A stretch of DNA of 64,000 nucleotides from assembly GCA_016222805.1 (NCBI GenBank), contig JACRQG010000039.1, forward strand, positions 1 to 64,000, read 5' to 3'. The notes under the pieces were generated by a model, which was given only the letters and a program-made list of their open reading frames with translations, did not search any database and was not told the DNA's origin. Position numbers and translations under genes: made by a program. Shown in pieces: positions 7,584 to 16,879 of this stretch. The first letter of the stretch is position 1, and each line of letters begins with the position of its first letter. The DNA is from Verrucomicrobiota bacterium. GTDB lineage: Bacteria > Verrucomicrobiota > Verrucomicrobiia > Opitutales > Opitutaceae.

Positions 7584-9025
7584 ATGCGCCGCCTCCTGTT
7601 CCCCGCCTGGCTTGCCCTGTCGCTGTTCGCCGCGTCGTCCCTCTGCGCCGCCGACCGCCAGCCCAATGTCATCATCATCTTCAACGACGACATGGGCTAC
7701 GCCGACATCGGGGTGTTCGGCGCGAAGGGCTACACCACCGCGTGCGGTTCACCAATTTCCACGTCGCGCAGGCCGTGTGCTCCGCCTCCCGCGCGGCCCT
7801 GCTCACCGGCTGCTACTCCAATCGCGTCGGCATCCACGGCGCGCTCGGACCCAACTCGAACCACGGCATCCATGCCGCTGAGACGACGCTGGCCGAGATC
7901 TTCAAGTCCCGCGGCTACGCCACCGGCATGGCAGGCAAGTGGCACCTCGGCCACCGGGAACCCTTCCTTCCCAACCGCCACGGCTTCGACGAATCCTTCG
8001 GGCTTCCCTACTCCAACGACATGTGGCCGCACCATCCGGAGGCCAAGCCCGGCACCTATCCGAAACTGCCGCTCTATGAAAACGGCCGCGTGATCGACAA
8101 CGAGATCACGCCGGAGAAACAGACCCAGCTCACCACGTGGTACACGGAGCGCGCCGTGCGTTTCATCGAGAAGAACAAGGACCGGCCCTTTTTCTTCTAC
8201 CTCGCCCACTCCATGCCGCACGTGCCGCTCTTCGTGAGCGACAAGTTCAAGGGCAAGACCGCGCGCGGCCTCTTCGGCGACGTGATCTCGGAGATCGACT
8301 GGTCCGTCGGCGAAGTCATGCGTACGCTGGAAAAACACGGCCTCGAGCGCGACACGCTGATTATCTTCACCAGCGACAACGGTCCCTGGCTCAGCTACGG
8401 CGATCACGCCGGCAGCGCCCTGCCGCACCGCGAGGGCAAGGGCACCGCCTGGGAGGGCGGCACGCGCGTCCCCTGCGTGATGCGCTGGCCCGGCAAGCTC
8501 CCAGCCGGCGCGGCCAGTGACGACTATGTCATGACCATCGATCTCCTGCCGACGCTGGCGGGGCGCATCGGCGCCGCGCTGCCGACCCACCCGATCGACG
8601 GCCTCGATGTCTGGCCGCTGTTGTCGCGGCAACCCGGGGCACGGAACCCGCACGAAGGCTACGGCAACTGGTATGCGCAGAACGAACTCCAGGCCGTGGT
8701 CAGCGGCGACGGCGAATGGAAACTCGTCCTGCCCCACCGTTACCGCACCCTCGGAGGGAAGCCCGGCGGCAAGGAAGGCATCCCCGCGAAGTACGAGCAG
8801 GTCAGCCTCGCTGCGCCGGCCCTCTACAATCTCCGCACCGATCGCAGCGAAACGACGGATGTCGCCGCGGCCCATCCGGCTGTGGTCGCCCGGCTACAGG
8901 CCTTCGCCGAGAAGTGCCGCGCGGATCTCGGCGACTCACTCACCAAGCGCACCGGGGCCGGCAGCCGCGAACCCGGCCGCGTCGAAGGCGAGGCCAGCCC
9001 GAAAAAGAAGCAGAAAAGGACCTGA
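7584..9025 (+). pseudogene. Arylsulfatase with internal frameshift
   Basis: The start at 7584 encodes a signal peptide ([19 protein letters not shown]) and the sulfatase opening [25 protein letters not shown]. At about 7740 the frame breaks, and the rest of the enzyme continues in another frame to 9025: [20 protein letters not shown] (formylglycine Cys in CSASR), [18 protein letters not shown] and a normal C-terminal region. The bases between ACCACC and GTGCGG are 2 nt instead of the ~30 expected for the conserved PNLDRLAxEG motif. This implies a ~28-nt deletion. Everything else looks intact, so the lesion is recent or a sequence error. As written the gene cannot make a full-length enzyme. 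Confidence 0.82.
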
Positions 9026-9042
9026 CCAGGTCCGGCCATGTG

Positions 9043-9067
9043 GGCGGGGCGACCGCGCCCCGCCGTT
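9043..9067. terminator. Possible bidirectional hairpin terminator between convergent genes
   Basis: GGCGGGGC-gaccgc-GCCCCGCC has perfect 8-bp arms and is followed by GTTT. It lies between the sulfatase pseudogene and the convergent esterase gene. The T-run is short, so intrinsic termination is uncertain. Confidence 0.4.
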
Positions 9068-9124
9068 TCCGCTGCGGCCGCGCCGCCGACGCGGAGGCAA
9101 CCTCCGGCTTTGCTCGAACTTCTT

Positions 9125-9991
9125 TCACCGACCACCCGGACCCAGGGTCTGTGCCAGCCAGGCCAGCAGTTTCGCCTCGTAGCCGGGATCGATCTTCCGC
9201 CACGTCAGCAACCCGTGCGGCGCGTCCTTGAGGGTGATCAGTTCGCAGGCGACCCCGTTGGCCCTCAACCGGCGCTGGAGATTGATCGACTGCTGGATCG
9301 GCACCGTTTTGTCCGCGTCGCCGTGAAGCAATAGAAACGGCGGCAGTCCGGGTTTCACCCGGTTAATCGGGGAGATGGCCCGCAGGGCGTGCAGCGCCTC
9401 GGGCGTCACCTCCTTTGGCCGATTTAGCAGGTTCTGCAGGGCAGTGCTCAGGCCGCCCCGCTGCGCCAGATCCTGTTCGAAATCTGTCACCGGTGCGAAA
9501 CCGACCACCGCCTGCACCCGCGTGTCCTCCTTCGTCTGCGTGCCGATCATCGCCGCCAGGTGTCCTCCGGCCGAGTGGCCGAAGATCGCGACGCGTTTCG
9601 GGTCGCCCTTGTACTCCGCCGCGCGGGCCTTGACCCAGCGCACCGCGGTCTGGACGTCCTCGAAACACGCCGGCCAGCGGTGCGCTGGGGCCAGGCGGTA
9701 GTTGAGGGAGAACCAGACGTAGTTCGCCCTCGTCAGGGGCTCGAACCAGGGCGTGATATCGGAGCCGCTGCCGGGTTTGTCGCTGCCGGCTTTGTCCCCG
9801 CTGCCCCAGCCGCCGCCATGGACGAGGATCGCCACGGGAAACGGGCCGGCACCCTCGGGTACGTGCACATCGAGCAGGAGCCGCTCCCCGCCCGCCTGGC
9901 CGTACTCAACGTCCCGTTTCACATCAGCGCGAACGGCGAGGCCGCTCGCGATCAACCAACTGCCGCACACAATCCAATGGCTGAATTTCAC
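9125..9991 (-). CDS. Secreted alpha/beta-hydrolase (BD-FAE/carboxylesterase type)
   Basis: 288 residues with a signal peptide (IVCGSWLIASGLAVRA). The fold signatures are present in order: oxyanion-hole HGGGW at ~58-62, the LNYRLAPAHRWPA block, nucleophile Ser140 in GHSAGG, acid Asp in LLHGDADKTVP (~225) and His259 in DAPHGL. This pattern fits esterases of the hormone-sensitive-lipase/BD-FAE kind that remove acetyl or feruloyl groups from plant polysaccharides. Such a role would suit the neighbouring glycosidase operon but is an inference. It is convergent with the sulfatase pseudogene and on the same strand as the LacI-type gene, 115 bases downstream of it. Confidence 0.85.
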   Translation of the reverse strand: MKFSHWIVCGSWLIASGLAVRADVKRDVEYGQAGGERLLLDVHVPEGAGPFPVAILVHGGGWGSGDKAGSDKPGSGSDITPWFEPLTRANYVWFSLNYRLAPAHRWPACFEDVQTAVRWVKARAAEYKGDPKRVAIFGHSAGGHLAAMIGTQTKEDTRVQAVVGFAPVTDFEQDLAQRGGLSTALQNLLNRPKEVTPEALHALRAISPINRVKPGLPPFLLLHGDADKTVPIQQSINLQRRLRANGVACELITLKDAPHGLLTWRKIDPGYEAKLLAWLAQTLGPGGR

Positions 9992-10106
9992 GCCGAACGC
10001 TTCGCGCCGTTTGGGGCGGCAGGCAAGCGCGCGGTGGGCTGCGCCCCAGCGAAGCCCAGGTTCCTGGCGGGTGGCGGATGACGGGAGGCTCCCCGTCCGG
10101 TGCCGC

Positions 10107-11135
10107 CTACTGCCGCCGCGGGAGGGTCACCCCTTCCCTCCACTCCCCCGTCAGCATCACTTCGTGCGGGTTGCGGGGCACGCCCGTCTCCGTGCGGTGC
10201 ATCAGCCCCACCAACAGTTCCACCGCCAGCGCGCCGATCATCGCGGGGTCATAGTACACCCCGGACGATCCGGAGGCGGGATTGTCCTGCAGTTCCACGA
10301 GCCCCACTTCCTGGGGCACTCGCACGCCCATCCGCTGCAACCACTCCAGCACGGGCTCACCGTGGGTGACGAGCAGGGCGTCGGGGCGCTCTCGTCCGTA
10401 CCAGGCCTGGAAGTCGGCTTCGACTGCCGGTTCGCCCGGGCAGATCGGCAGTCGGTCGCGGACGGCCGCCTTCTGTTGCTGCAGCAGATAGGCGGCGAGC
10501 CAGCGGTCGCCGACCTTCGGGCTGTCGTTGGCTTCGGAAAACACAAATCCCACCCGGCGGTAGCCCCGATCCAGGCACTGCTGCACCGCCTGCCAGGCCG
10601 TGTCGAAGTGGTTTTCGGTCACGTGATGGAGGCGCGGAGACCGGAGTGTCATTCCCAGCGCCACCACGGAGAAGCGTTCCCAATCGAGCTGGAGTTCGTG
10701 GCGCTCGGGCGGCATCCGGCCGACGAGCAGGCCGTGCACACCCCGGGTGACCAGAATCTCGCAGAAGCGCGCGGAGGTCATCCCGGGTTCCGCCAGCCAG
10801 AAATGCTCCAGCTTGTACCCGAAATCCCGCGCCCGCTCGATGGCCCCCGGAAAGAAGTCCGGCCGATCATGGTGGGGCGGGCGCCACCCAAAGCGGGTGG
10901 GATAGGCCGTGACATAGGCCAGCGTGGCGTGGCGCGACTCCGCCCCGCGCCTCCGCACCTGCATGAGGGCGGCAACCAGCGGGTTGATGCGATAGCCCAG
11001 TCGCGCCGCGATGATCTTGATGCGCTCGCGCGTCTCCCGCGGAATCCGCGGATGATCGCGCAGCGCCAGCGCGACCGTCGAGCGGTGCACGCGGGCGCGC
11101 TTCGCAACATCCTGCAAGGTGGCCGGGCGCGACAC
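10107..11135 (-). CDS. LacI family transcriptional regulator
   Basis: About 342 residues from the GTG at 11135. The helix-turn-helix starts at once (SRPATLQDVAKRARVHRSTVALALRDHPRI) with the hinge region following. A periplasmic-binding-protein-like effector domain follows (AYVTAYPTRFGWR, GYRRVGFVFSE, PDALLVTHGEPVLEWLQRMGVRVP). Upstream ATGs (11252, 11243) would add a non-conserved extension and run through a palindrome at 11194, and family length (~330-350) favours the GTG. It is divergent from the MFS/GH43/GH28/DUF1080 operon and is most likely its local sugar-responsive repressor. The inducer is unknown; a uronic acid or pectin fragment is a reasonable guess. Confidence 0.85.
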   Translation of the reverse strand: MSRPATLQDVAKRARVHRSTVALALRDHPRIPRETRERIKIIAARLGYRINPLVAALMQVRRRGAESRHATLAYVTAYPTRFGWRPPHHDRPDFFPGAIERARDFGYKLEHFWLAEPGMTSARFCEILVTRGVHGLLVGRMPPERHELQLDWERFSVVALGMTLRSPRLHHVTENHFDTAWQAVQQCLDRGYRRVGFVFSEANDSPKVGDRWLAAYLLQQQKAAVRDRLPICPGEPAVEADFQAWYGRERPDALLVTHGEPVLEWLQRMGVRVPQEVGLVELQDNPASGSSGVYYDPAMIGALAVELLVGLMHRTETGVPRNPHEVMLTGEWREGVTLPRRQ

Positions 11136-11193
11136 CCCGCGAGGAGAGCACGAGACCGCCCGCCTGTCGATGCAGTCAACAATGCGCGCACCG

Positions 11194-11208
11194 GGGTCGT
11201 TGCGACCC
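11194..11208. promoter_or_regulatory. Candidate operator palindrome upstream of lacI-type gene
   Basis: GGGTCG-TTG-CGACCC: perfect 6-bp arms, 59 bases upstream of the chosen regulator start and in the divergent control region of the MFS operon. LacI-family sites are palindromic, but they usually have a central CG with no odd spacer, so this is only a candidate. Confidence 0.3.
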
Positions 11209-11353
11209 GTCCCGGACCCGGACGGCATGGAGCTGACCATGAACATCGTCACCGGCGAATGGTGCCGCGACCGGCCCGCCCCCTGCCGAATTCACCCCTC
11301 GAAAGGGGACCGGGCGACACTTAGCGTCGGCCTCAACGGCACGTTCTGAGCCG

Positions 11354-11370
11354 GACCTCGTCCCGAGGTC
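11354..11370 (+). promoter_or_regulatory. Palindrome overlapping ribosome-binding region of the MFS gene
   Basis: GACCTCG-TCC-CGAGGTC has perfect 7-bp arms and ends 6 bases before the ATG of the transporter. The right arm contains GAGG, the only plausible Shine-Dalgarno. It could therefore be an operator for the divergent LacI-type protein, or an mRNA hairpin that hides the ribosome-binding site. Confidence 0.4.
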
Positions 11371-11376
11371 ACCCCC

Positions 11377-12750
11377 ATGCATCCTTCCTCCGCCGCCACT
11401 CCCGCCCCGGCACCGGTCGCCCCGGTGGGCAACTATCGCTGGTCGATCTGCGCCCTGCTCTTCTGCTCGGTCGCGCTGAATTACATCGATCGCAACATCA
11501 TCGGCATCCTCAAGGGCCCGCTGAGCAAGGAACTCGGGTGGAGTGAGACGGACTACGCCCACATCGCCTCCGCGTTTCAATTCGCCTACGCCTTCGGCTA
11601 CCTTTTCGGCGGCCGCATGATGGACTGGTTGGGCGTGCGTCGCGGGCTGCCGATCGCCGTCGCCGCCTGGAGTGTGGCGGCCGCGGCACACGGGTTGTGC
11701 TCGTTCCTTCCGCTCGACGGCAGGCTGACGGTCTCCCTCGCCTGGTTGTCCCTCGGCGCCTTTGTGGTGCCGACGACTGTCGCGGGATTCATGACCGCCC
11801 GCGTCGCCCTGGGACTGGCCGAGGGAGGCAACTTCCCCGGCGCGATCAAGGCCGTCGCGGAGTGGTTCCCGGTCAAGGAGCGCGCCCTCGCCACGGGCCT
11901 CTTCAACGCGGGCACCAACGTCGGCGCCATCATCTGCCCGTTCGCGGTGCCGCGGATGTACGCCGCCTGGGGCTGGCCACTCACCTTCTACCTCACCGGC
12001 GCCCTCGGCATCCTCTGGCTCGCCGCCTGGTGGCTGATCTACAAGAACCCCGACGAACAGCCACGCCTCTCCGCAGCCGAACGCGCCTACATCCGCGCCG
12101 GCCAGCCCGAGACCGAGGAGAAGACCGTGAAGGTGCCATGGCTCTCGCTGCTCGGCTACCGCGCGGTGTGGGGCTACATCGCCATGAGCGTCCTGGCCGG
12201 CCCGGTGTGGAACATCTACATGTTCTTCCTCCCGGACTTCCTGCAGAAGCGATTCCAGTTGCCCCTGGTCGAGGTCGGTAACTGGACCGCCGTCTTCTAC
12301 TTCATCGCCTCCTTCGGCGGTGTCGCCGGCGGCTGGCTCGCCGGTCACCTGCTCGGCCGCGGCTGGACCGTCAATGCCGCCCGCAAGATCACGATGCTGG
12401 CCTGCGCCATCGCCGTCGTGCCGATCTACCTCGCGCCACACATGTCCTCGGTCTGGCTCGCCGTCCTGATCGTGGGCCTCGCCGGCTCGGCACACCAGGG
12501 CTGGTCGGCCAACCAGTTCTCCTTCGTCTCCGACACGATGCCGAAGCAGGCCGTGAGTTCCCTCGTGGGTCTCGGCGGCTTCATCTCCTACTTCACCGGC
12601 GGTTTCATGACGGAGGTCATCGGCATCATCCTCAAGAAGACCGGCAGCTACGCGTCGATCTTCGCGGCGGCTTCGGCCATGTATCTCGCGGCCCTCCTGG
12701 TCATGCATCTACTGGTGCCGCGGATCGGCCAGCGCCGCACCACCTCATGA
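11377..12750 (+). CDS. MFS transporter, hexuronate/anion:cation symporter type
   Basis: A 457-residue inner-membrane protein with about 12 hydrophobic segments. The opening RWSICALLFCSVALNYIDRN, the early loop GGRMMDWLGVRRG and the GLAEGGNFPGAIKAVAEWFP block are typical of the anion:cation symporter family that includes ExuT and related hexuronate carriers. Substrate import by proton symport is expected; uronates released by the GH28 enzyme encoded downstream are the likely cargo. It is first gene of an overlapping operon: its TGA overlaps the GH43 ATG. A palindrome covers its ribosome-binding region. Specificity is inferred from family and context only. Confidence 0.87.
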   Translation: MHPSSAATPAPAPVAPVGNYRWSICALLFCSVALNYIDRNIIGILKGPLSKELGWSETDYAHIASAFQFAYAFGYLFGGRMMDWLGVRRGLPIAVAAWSVAAAAHGLCSFLPLDGRLTVSLAWLSLGAFVVPTTVAGFMTARVALGLAEGGNFPGAIKAVAEWFPVKERALATGLFNAGTNVGAIICPFAVPRMYAAWGWPLTFYLTGALGILWLAAWWLIYKNPDEQPRLSAAERAYIRAGQPETEEKTVKVPWLSLLGYRAVWGYIAMSVLAGPVWNIYMFFLPDFLQKRFQLPLVEVGNWTAVFYFIASFGGVAGGWLAGHLLGRGWTVNAARKITMLACAIAVVPIYLAPHMSSVWLAVLIVGLAGSAHQGWSANQFSFVSDTMPKQAVSSLVGLGGFISYFTGGFMTEVIGIILKKTGSYASIFAAASAMYLAALLVMHLLVPRIGQRRTTS

Positions 12751-14351
12751 GCCCCCGGGTCGACACGCCGCCCCACCTCGCCTCCTCCGCTCCGGCCGCC
12801 TCCCCGTGGCTGCCTGACCAGGGCAACGGAACGTATCGCAATCCCGTCCTCTTCGCCGATTACTCCGATCCGGACGCCATCCGCGTCGGAGACGACTACT
12901 GGCTGACGTCGTCGAGCTTCGGTCACGTGCCCGGTCTGCCGATCCTCCACTCGCGCGACCTCGTCAACTGGACCCTCGTCAACCACGCGCTGCCGCGTCT
13001 GGCGCCGGCGGAGCACTTCTCGACCCCGCGCCACGGTCAGGGAGTCTGGGCGCCCTCCATCCGTTTTCACCAGGGTCGGTACTGGATTTTCTATCCCGAC
13101 CCCGACTTTGGAATCCACGTGATCACGGCGACCGATCCGCGGGAGCCCTGGTCGGCGCCGGTGCTGATCAAGGCCGGCAAGGGCTTGATCGATCCATGCC
13201 CATATTGGGACGCAGATGGCACCGGTTATCTGATCCACGCCTGGGCCCGCAGCCGGTCCGGCATCAAGAACCGGCTGACACTCCACCGCCTGCGCGCCGA
13301 TAACCTCGGCGTTGAGGATGCCGGCGTCGTGATCATCGATGGCGATCAGATGCCAGGATGGAACACCATCGAGGGTCCCAAGGTTTACCGCCGCGGCAGC
13401 TATTATTACGTCTTCGCACCGGCGGGGGGTGTGACCGACGGCTACCAAGCCGTGTTTCGCGCCCGCAACCTCTACGGTCCGTACGAAAATCGCGTGGTGC
13501 TCGCCCGCGGTTCCACCGCCATCAACGGCCCGCACCAGGGCGCCTGGGTGGACACCCCGGAAGGCAGCGACTGGTTCCTGCACTTCCAGGAAATGCCCGC
13601 CTACGGCCGGGTCGTGCACCTGCAGCCCATGCGCTGGGAGGATGACTGGCCAGTGATGGGAACCAACATCGACGCCAACGGCACCGGTGAGCCCGTCGCC
13701 TCCGCGCCCCTGCCGCGACGCGTCGGCGGCCGTCCGACTGGCCCCGCCACTTCGGATGAGTTCGAGCTTCCGCCACTGGGCCGGCAATGGCAGTGGCAGG
13801 CGAATCCTCAGGCCGGGTGGGCCTCGCTGGAAACGCGGCCGGGCTACCTGCGCCTCGCGGTGATGCCGATGCCGGAAGGCACGTCGCTCTGGTCGGCGGC
13901 CCCTCTGCTGCTGCAGAAATTTCCTGCCCCGGCCTTCACTGCCACGACGCACGTCGAACTGGCACCCGGCGCTGCCGTCACCGCCGGCCTGGTGGTCTTC
14001 GGTTACTCGTACCGCTGGATCGCACTCCGGCGCCGGGAGGGGCGCACCCGGATCGTCCTGAGCCGCTGCGACGACGCCCAGACCGGCGGCGAGGAAAGGG
14101 AAGAAATCGTCCTCCCGATCGACGTGGCGCAGATCCACCTCAAGGTCAGTGTCGGTTCGGGTGCGGCCTGCCGATTCGCCTTCAGCCACGACGGGATCGC
14201 GTTCACCGAGGTGGGTGACCCGTTCATCGCTCGCTCCAGCATGTGGGTCGGCGCCAAGGTCGGCCTCTTTGCGCGCTCCAGCGGTCCGGCTCCGTCGCCC
14301 ACCGCCTTCGCCGACTTCGACTGGTTCCGGATCGCGCCTCTTTCGCCATGA
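12747..14351 (+). CDS. Glycoside hydrolase family 43 (beta-xylosidase/arabinofuranosidase type)
   Basis: 534 residues with no clear signal peptide, so probably cytoplasmic, acting on imported oligosaccharides. The N-terminal five-bladed propeller (about 25-330) carries the GH43 catalytic set: base Asp41 in ADYSDPDAIRV, modulator Asp149 in LIDPCPYWD and acid Glu209 in NTIEGPKVY. The C-terminal part (~340-534) is a jelly-roll (PLLLQKFPAPAFTATTHVEL, AGLVVFGYSYRWIALRR) like the C-terminal domain of family 43 beta-xylosidases. The start overlaps the transporter stop (ATGA), and its own stop overlaps the GH28 start in the same way. It likely removes xylose or arabinose side chains from pectin or xylan. 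Confidence 0.9.
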   Translation: MSPRVDTPPHLASSAPAASPWLPDQGNGTYRNPVLFADYSDPDAIRVGDDYWLTSSSFGHVPGLPILHSRDLVNWTLVNHALPRLAPAEHFSTPRHGQGVWAPSIRFHQGRYWIFYPDPDFGIHVITATDPREPWSAPVLIKAGKGLIDPCPYWDADGTGYLIHAWARSRSGIKNRLTLHRLRADNLGVEDAGVVIIDGDQMPGWNTIEGPKVYRRGSYYYVFAPAGGVTDGYQAVFRARNLYGPYENRVVLARGSTAINGPHQGAWVDTPEGSDWFLHFQEMPAYGRVVHLQPMRWEDDWPVMGTNIDANGTGEPVASAPLPRRVGGRPTGPATSDEFELPPLGRQWQWQANPQAGWASLETRPGYLRLAVMPMPEGTSLWSAAPLLLQKFPAPAFTATTHVELAPGAAVTAGLVVFGYSYRWIALRRREGRTRIVLSRCDDAQTGGEEREEIVLPIDVAQIHLKVSVGSGAACRFAFSHDGIAFTEVGDPFIARSSMWVGAKVGLFARSSGPAPSPTAFADFDWFRIAPLSP

Positions 14352-16033
14352 ACCTCCCCTTCGGTTCCGCCTGCCCTGTCCGGACGAATCTGGTTTCCGC
14401 CTTTGGTGGCCGCGGCGCCCCCGCCGCGCGGGAGGTGAGCTTCTGGTCGCGTTCGACCACATTGGATTCGCCGCGTCTTCGCCGCCGTTTCCGTCCCGCC
14501 ACCACCCTCTGGCTCGTCGTCTCGCTCGGTTCCAGTGCCTTCGCGGCGGAGCCGGCGGCCTCGTGGGGAGGCGACCCGATCGCGCCGATCCACGCTCCCT
14601 TCCCGATGCCGCCACTGGCCCGGCCGACCTTTCCTTCCCGCATCGTAAGCATCGCCGACCACGGCGCCGTGGTGGGCGGCACGGTCAAGAACACGGAGGC
14701 CTTCGCGCGGGCGATCCGGACCTGCGCCGAAGCCGGCGGTGGCCGCGTGCTCGTGCCGGCGGGGAAATGGCTCACGGGACCCATCCATCTCCGCAGCCGC
14801 ATCGACCTGCACCTGGCCGAGGGGGCGGAGGTGATCTTCAGCGACCGCTTCGAGGATTACCTGCCGCCAGTGCTGGTCCGGGTCGGGGGAGTCGAGCTGC
14901 ACAACTACTCGCCGCTCATCTACGCCCGTGATTGCGACAACGTCGCCATCACCGGTCCGGGCCGGCTCAACGGCAACGCCAAGGCCTGGTGGCCGTGGAA
15001 GACAAAAGAGACCAAGGAGATCTTCCAACTCGCCCTCCGCAATGTGCCGGTGGCGCAGCGAATCTTCGGCACTCCGGAGGCCGCCATCCGCCCGAACTTC
15101 GTCGTGTTCCTCAATTGCCGCAACGTGCTCTTCGAGGGTTTCACGATCGGCAGCGGACCCAACTGGACGCTCCATCCCGTCTATTGTGAAAACGTGATCA
15201 TTCGCCGCGTACACGTCCTCACCGACGGTCCCAACAACGACGGCATCGACCCGGACTCCTGCCGCAATGTGCTGGTGGAGCACTGCGTCTTCGACACCGG
15301 CGACGACTGCGTCGTGCTGAAGTCCGGCTACAACGAGGACGGCTGGCGCGTCGCCCGGCCAACCGAGAACGTCGTGATGCGCTGGTGCTCGAGCAAGCGC
15401 GGCCACGGTGGACTCGTCATCGGCAGCGAGATGTCCGGCGATGTGCGCAACGTCTACATGCACGACTGCCAGTTTGACGGCACCGATCACGCGCTGCGGA
15501 TCAAGTCGCGCCGCGGCCGCGGCGGCGTGGTCGAGCGCGTCTGGGCGGAGAACCTGGTCGCGAAGAACATGAAGTACGACTTCGTGATCATGAACATGGA
15601 TTACAGCGCGGATCGGAACAAAGCCGCCAACGAGCGGGCTCCGGTCTTTCGCGACATCCACGTGCGCAATCTCCGCGGCGAAGGCGCCCCCGCCGCGGTG
15701 GTCCTGCAGGGCCTCGACGACTCGCCCGTGCAGGGAATCACCTTCGAGAATCTCTCGGGCGCCGCGACCAAGGGGTTTGTCGCCAACGGGATCAAGGGTG
15801 TCACCTTCCGGGACATCGCCCTTGCACCCGCCAAGGGTCCGGTGTTCGCGTTGTCCGACGCGCAGGAGGTCGAGATCCGCGGTGCCAAGGTGATCGGCCG
15901 CACCGAGGTCCTGGTGGCCCTCGAAGGCACCGGGTCAAAGGGCATCCGAATCTCCGCATGCCAACTCGGGGAGGCGAAGGCCTTCGTCGCCGGGTCAGGC
16001 GTGGCGGCGGACGCCGTGACGATCCATCCGTAA
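14348..16033 (+). CDS. Glycoside hydrolase family 28 (polygalacturonase-like), secreted
   Basis: 561 residues from the ATG at 14348, which overlaps the GH43 stop. A long N-terminal leader precedes a signal-like stretch (ATTLWLVVSLGSSAFA, about 52-68), so the real start may lie further in. The right-handed beta-helix domain holds all GH28 landmarks: GPNNDGIDPDS, DTGDDCVVLKS, RGHGGLVIGSEMSG and DHALRIKSRRGRGG. Family members hydrolyse alpha-1,4-galacturonan, rhamnogalacturonan or xylogalacturonan by inversion. Exo-action is common in bacterial proteins of this length. With the hexuronate-type carrier upstream it forms a plausible pectin-use unit. Confidence 0.9.
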   Translation: MNLPFGSACPVRTNLVSAFGGRGAPAAREVSFWSRSTTLDSPRLRRRFRPATTLWLVVSLGSSAFAAEPAASWGGDPIAPIHAPFPMPPLARPTFPSRIVSIADHGAVVGGTVKNTEAFARAIRTCAEAGGGRVLVPAGKWLTGPIHLRSRIDLHLAEGAEVIFSDRFEDYLPPVLVRVGGVELHNYSPLIYARDCDNVAITGPGRLNGNAKAWWPWKTKETKEIFQLALRNVPVAQRIFGTPEAAIRPNFVVFLNCRNVLFEGFTIGSGPNWTLHPVYCENVIIRRVHVLTDGPNNDGIDPDSCRNVLVEHCVFDTGDDCVVLKSGYNEDGWRVARPTENVVMRWCSSKRGHGGLVIGSEMSGDVRNVYMHDCQFDGTDHALRIKSRRGRGGVVERVWAENLVAKNMKYDFVIMNMDYSADRNKAANERAPVFRDIHVRNLRGEGAPAAVVLQGLDDSPVQGITFENLSGAATKGFVANGIKGVTFRDIALAPAKGPVFALSDAQEVEIRGAKVIGRTEVLVALEGTGSKGIRISACQLGEAKAFVAGSGVAADAVTIHP

Positions 16034-16117
16034 CCCGGCGTCTCGACTTGTCGGGCGAGTTGCGTTCTTTGGAGGCGAACACGCCGCGGTTCCGCCCCGG
16101 CGCCCTTTCCCCTCCCC

Positions 16118-16861
16118 ATGAAATCCGTCTCGCCCCTCGCGTTCGTCACCCTGCTTGTCGCCGCCAGTACCTACGCCGCCCCGCCCCAGCCCCCTCCGGG
16201 CTTCCGCGCGCTTTTCAACGGCACGGATCTCTCCGGCTGGTACGGCCTCAACCCCCACACCGTCGTCAAACTGCAGGGCGAAAAGAAGGCCGCGAAACTC
16301 GCGCAGGAGCGCGCTGACTTCGCCAAGCACTGGCGCGTCGAGAACGGCGAACTCGTCAACGCCGGCACCGGGCCCTACGCCACCACCCAGGAGGAGTTCG
16401 GCGACATCGAACTCTTGCTCGAATACAAGACCGTCCCGAAGGCCGACAGTGGGATCTACCTCCGCGGCACGCCGCAGGTGCAGATTTGGGACATCAACCA
16501 GCCCGACGACGCCAAGCGACCCGACCGGCGTCCGCGACTCGGCTCGGGCGGCCTGTTCAACAACGATCCCAAGTCTCCCGGTCGCGACCCGCTGGTCCTC
16601 GCTGACAAGCCCTTCGGCGAGTGGAATGCCTTTCGCATCCGGCAGATCGGTGCCCGCACCTGGGTGTGGTTGAACGGAAAACTCGTGGTGGACGGCGCCG
16701 TGATGGAGAACTACTGGGACCGCAAGCAGCCGCTCCCCGCCAAGGGGCCGATCATGCTGCAGACGCACGGTGGCGAAATCCGCTGGCGCAATGTCTTCCT
16801 CCGCGAGATCGGCGCCGCCGAAGCAGCGAAGATTCTCGGGGCGCCCGCGACCGGCCGCTAG
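16118..16861 (+). CDS. Secreted DUF1080 (3-keto-disaccharide hydrolase-type) protein
   Basis: 247 residues. The signal peptide (SPLAFVTLLVAASTYA) is followed by a single DUF1080 jelly-roll of usual length. It opens with GFRALFNGTDLSGWYG, continues WRVENGELVNAGTGPYATT, ELLLEYKTVPKADSGIYLRG and GEWNAFRIRQIGARTWVWLNG, and ends PIMLQTHGGEIRWRNVFLREI. The fold is shared with concanavalin-like glycan-binding and hydrolase domains, and some members hydrolyse 3-keto-glycosides. It is last gene of the MFS/GH43/GH28 operon, 84 bases after GH28. It probably processes or binds glycan products in the periplasm; the specific reaction is not known. Confidence 0.88.
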   Translation: MKSVSPLAFVTLLVAASTYAAPPQPPPGFRALFNGTDLSGWYGLNPHTVVKLQGEKKAAKLAQERADFAKHWRVENGELVNAGTGPYATTQEEFGDIELLLEYKTVPKADSGIYLRGTPQVQIWDINQPDDAKRPDRRPRLGSGGLFNNDPKSPGRDPLVLADKPFGEWNAFRIRQIGARTWVWLNGKLVVDGAVMENYWDRKQPLPAKGPIMLQTHGGEIRWRNVFLREIGAAEAAKILGAPATGR

Positions 16862-16879
16862 CCCGCCCTCGGTCTTTCG

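Noticed and set aside
11136-11252. Upstream ATG starts for the LacI-type regulator
   Set aside because: They would add ~39 non-conserved residues before the DNA-binding domain and run through the palindrome at 11194; the GTG at 11135 gives family-like length.
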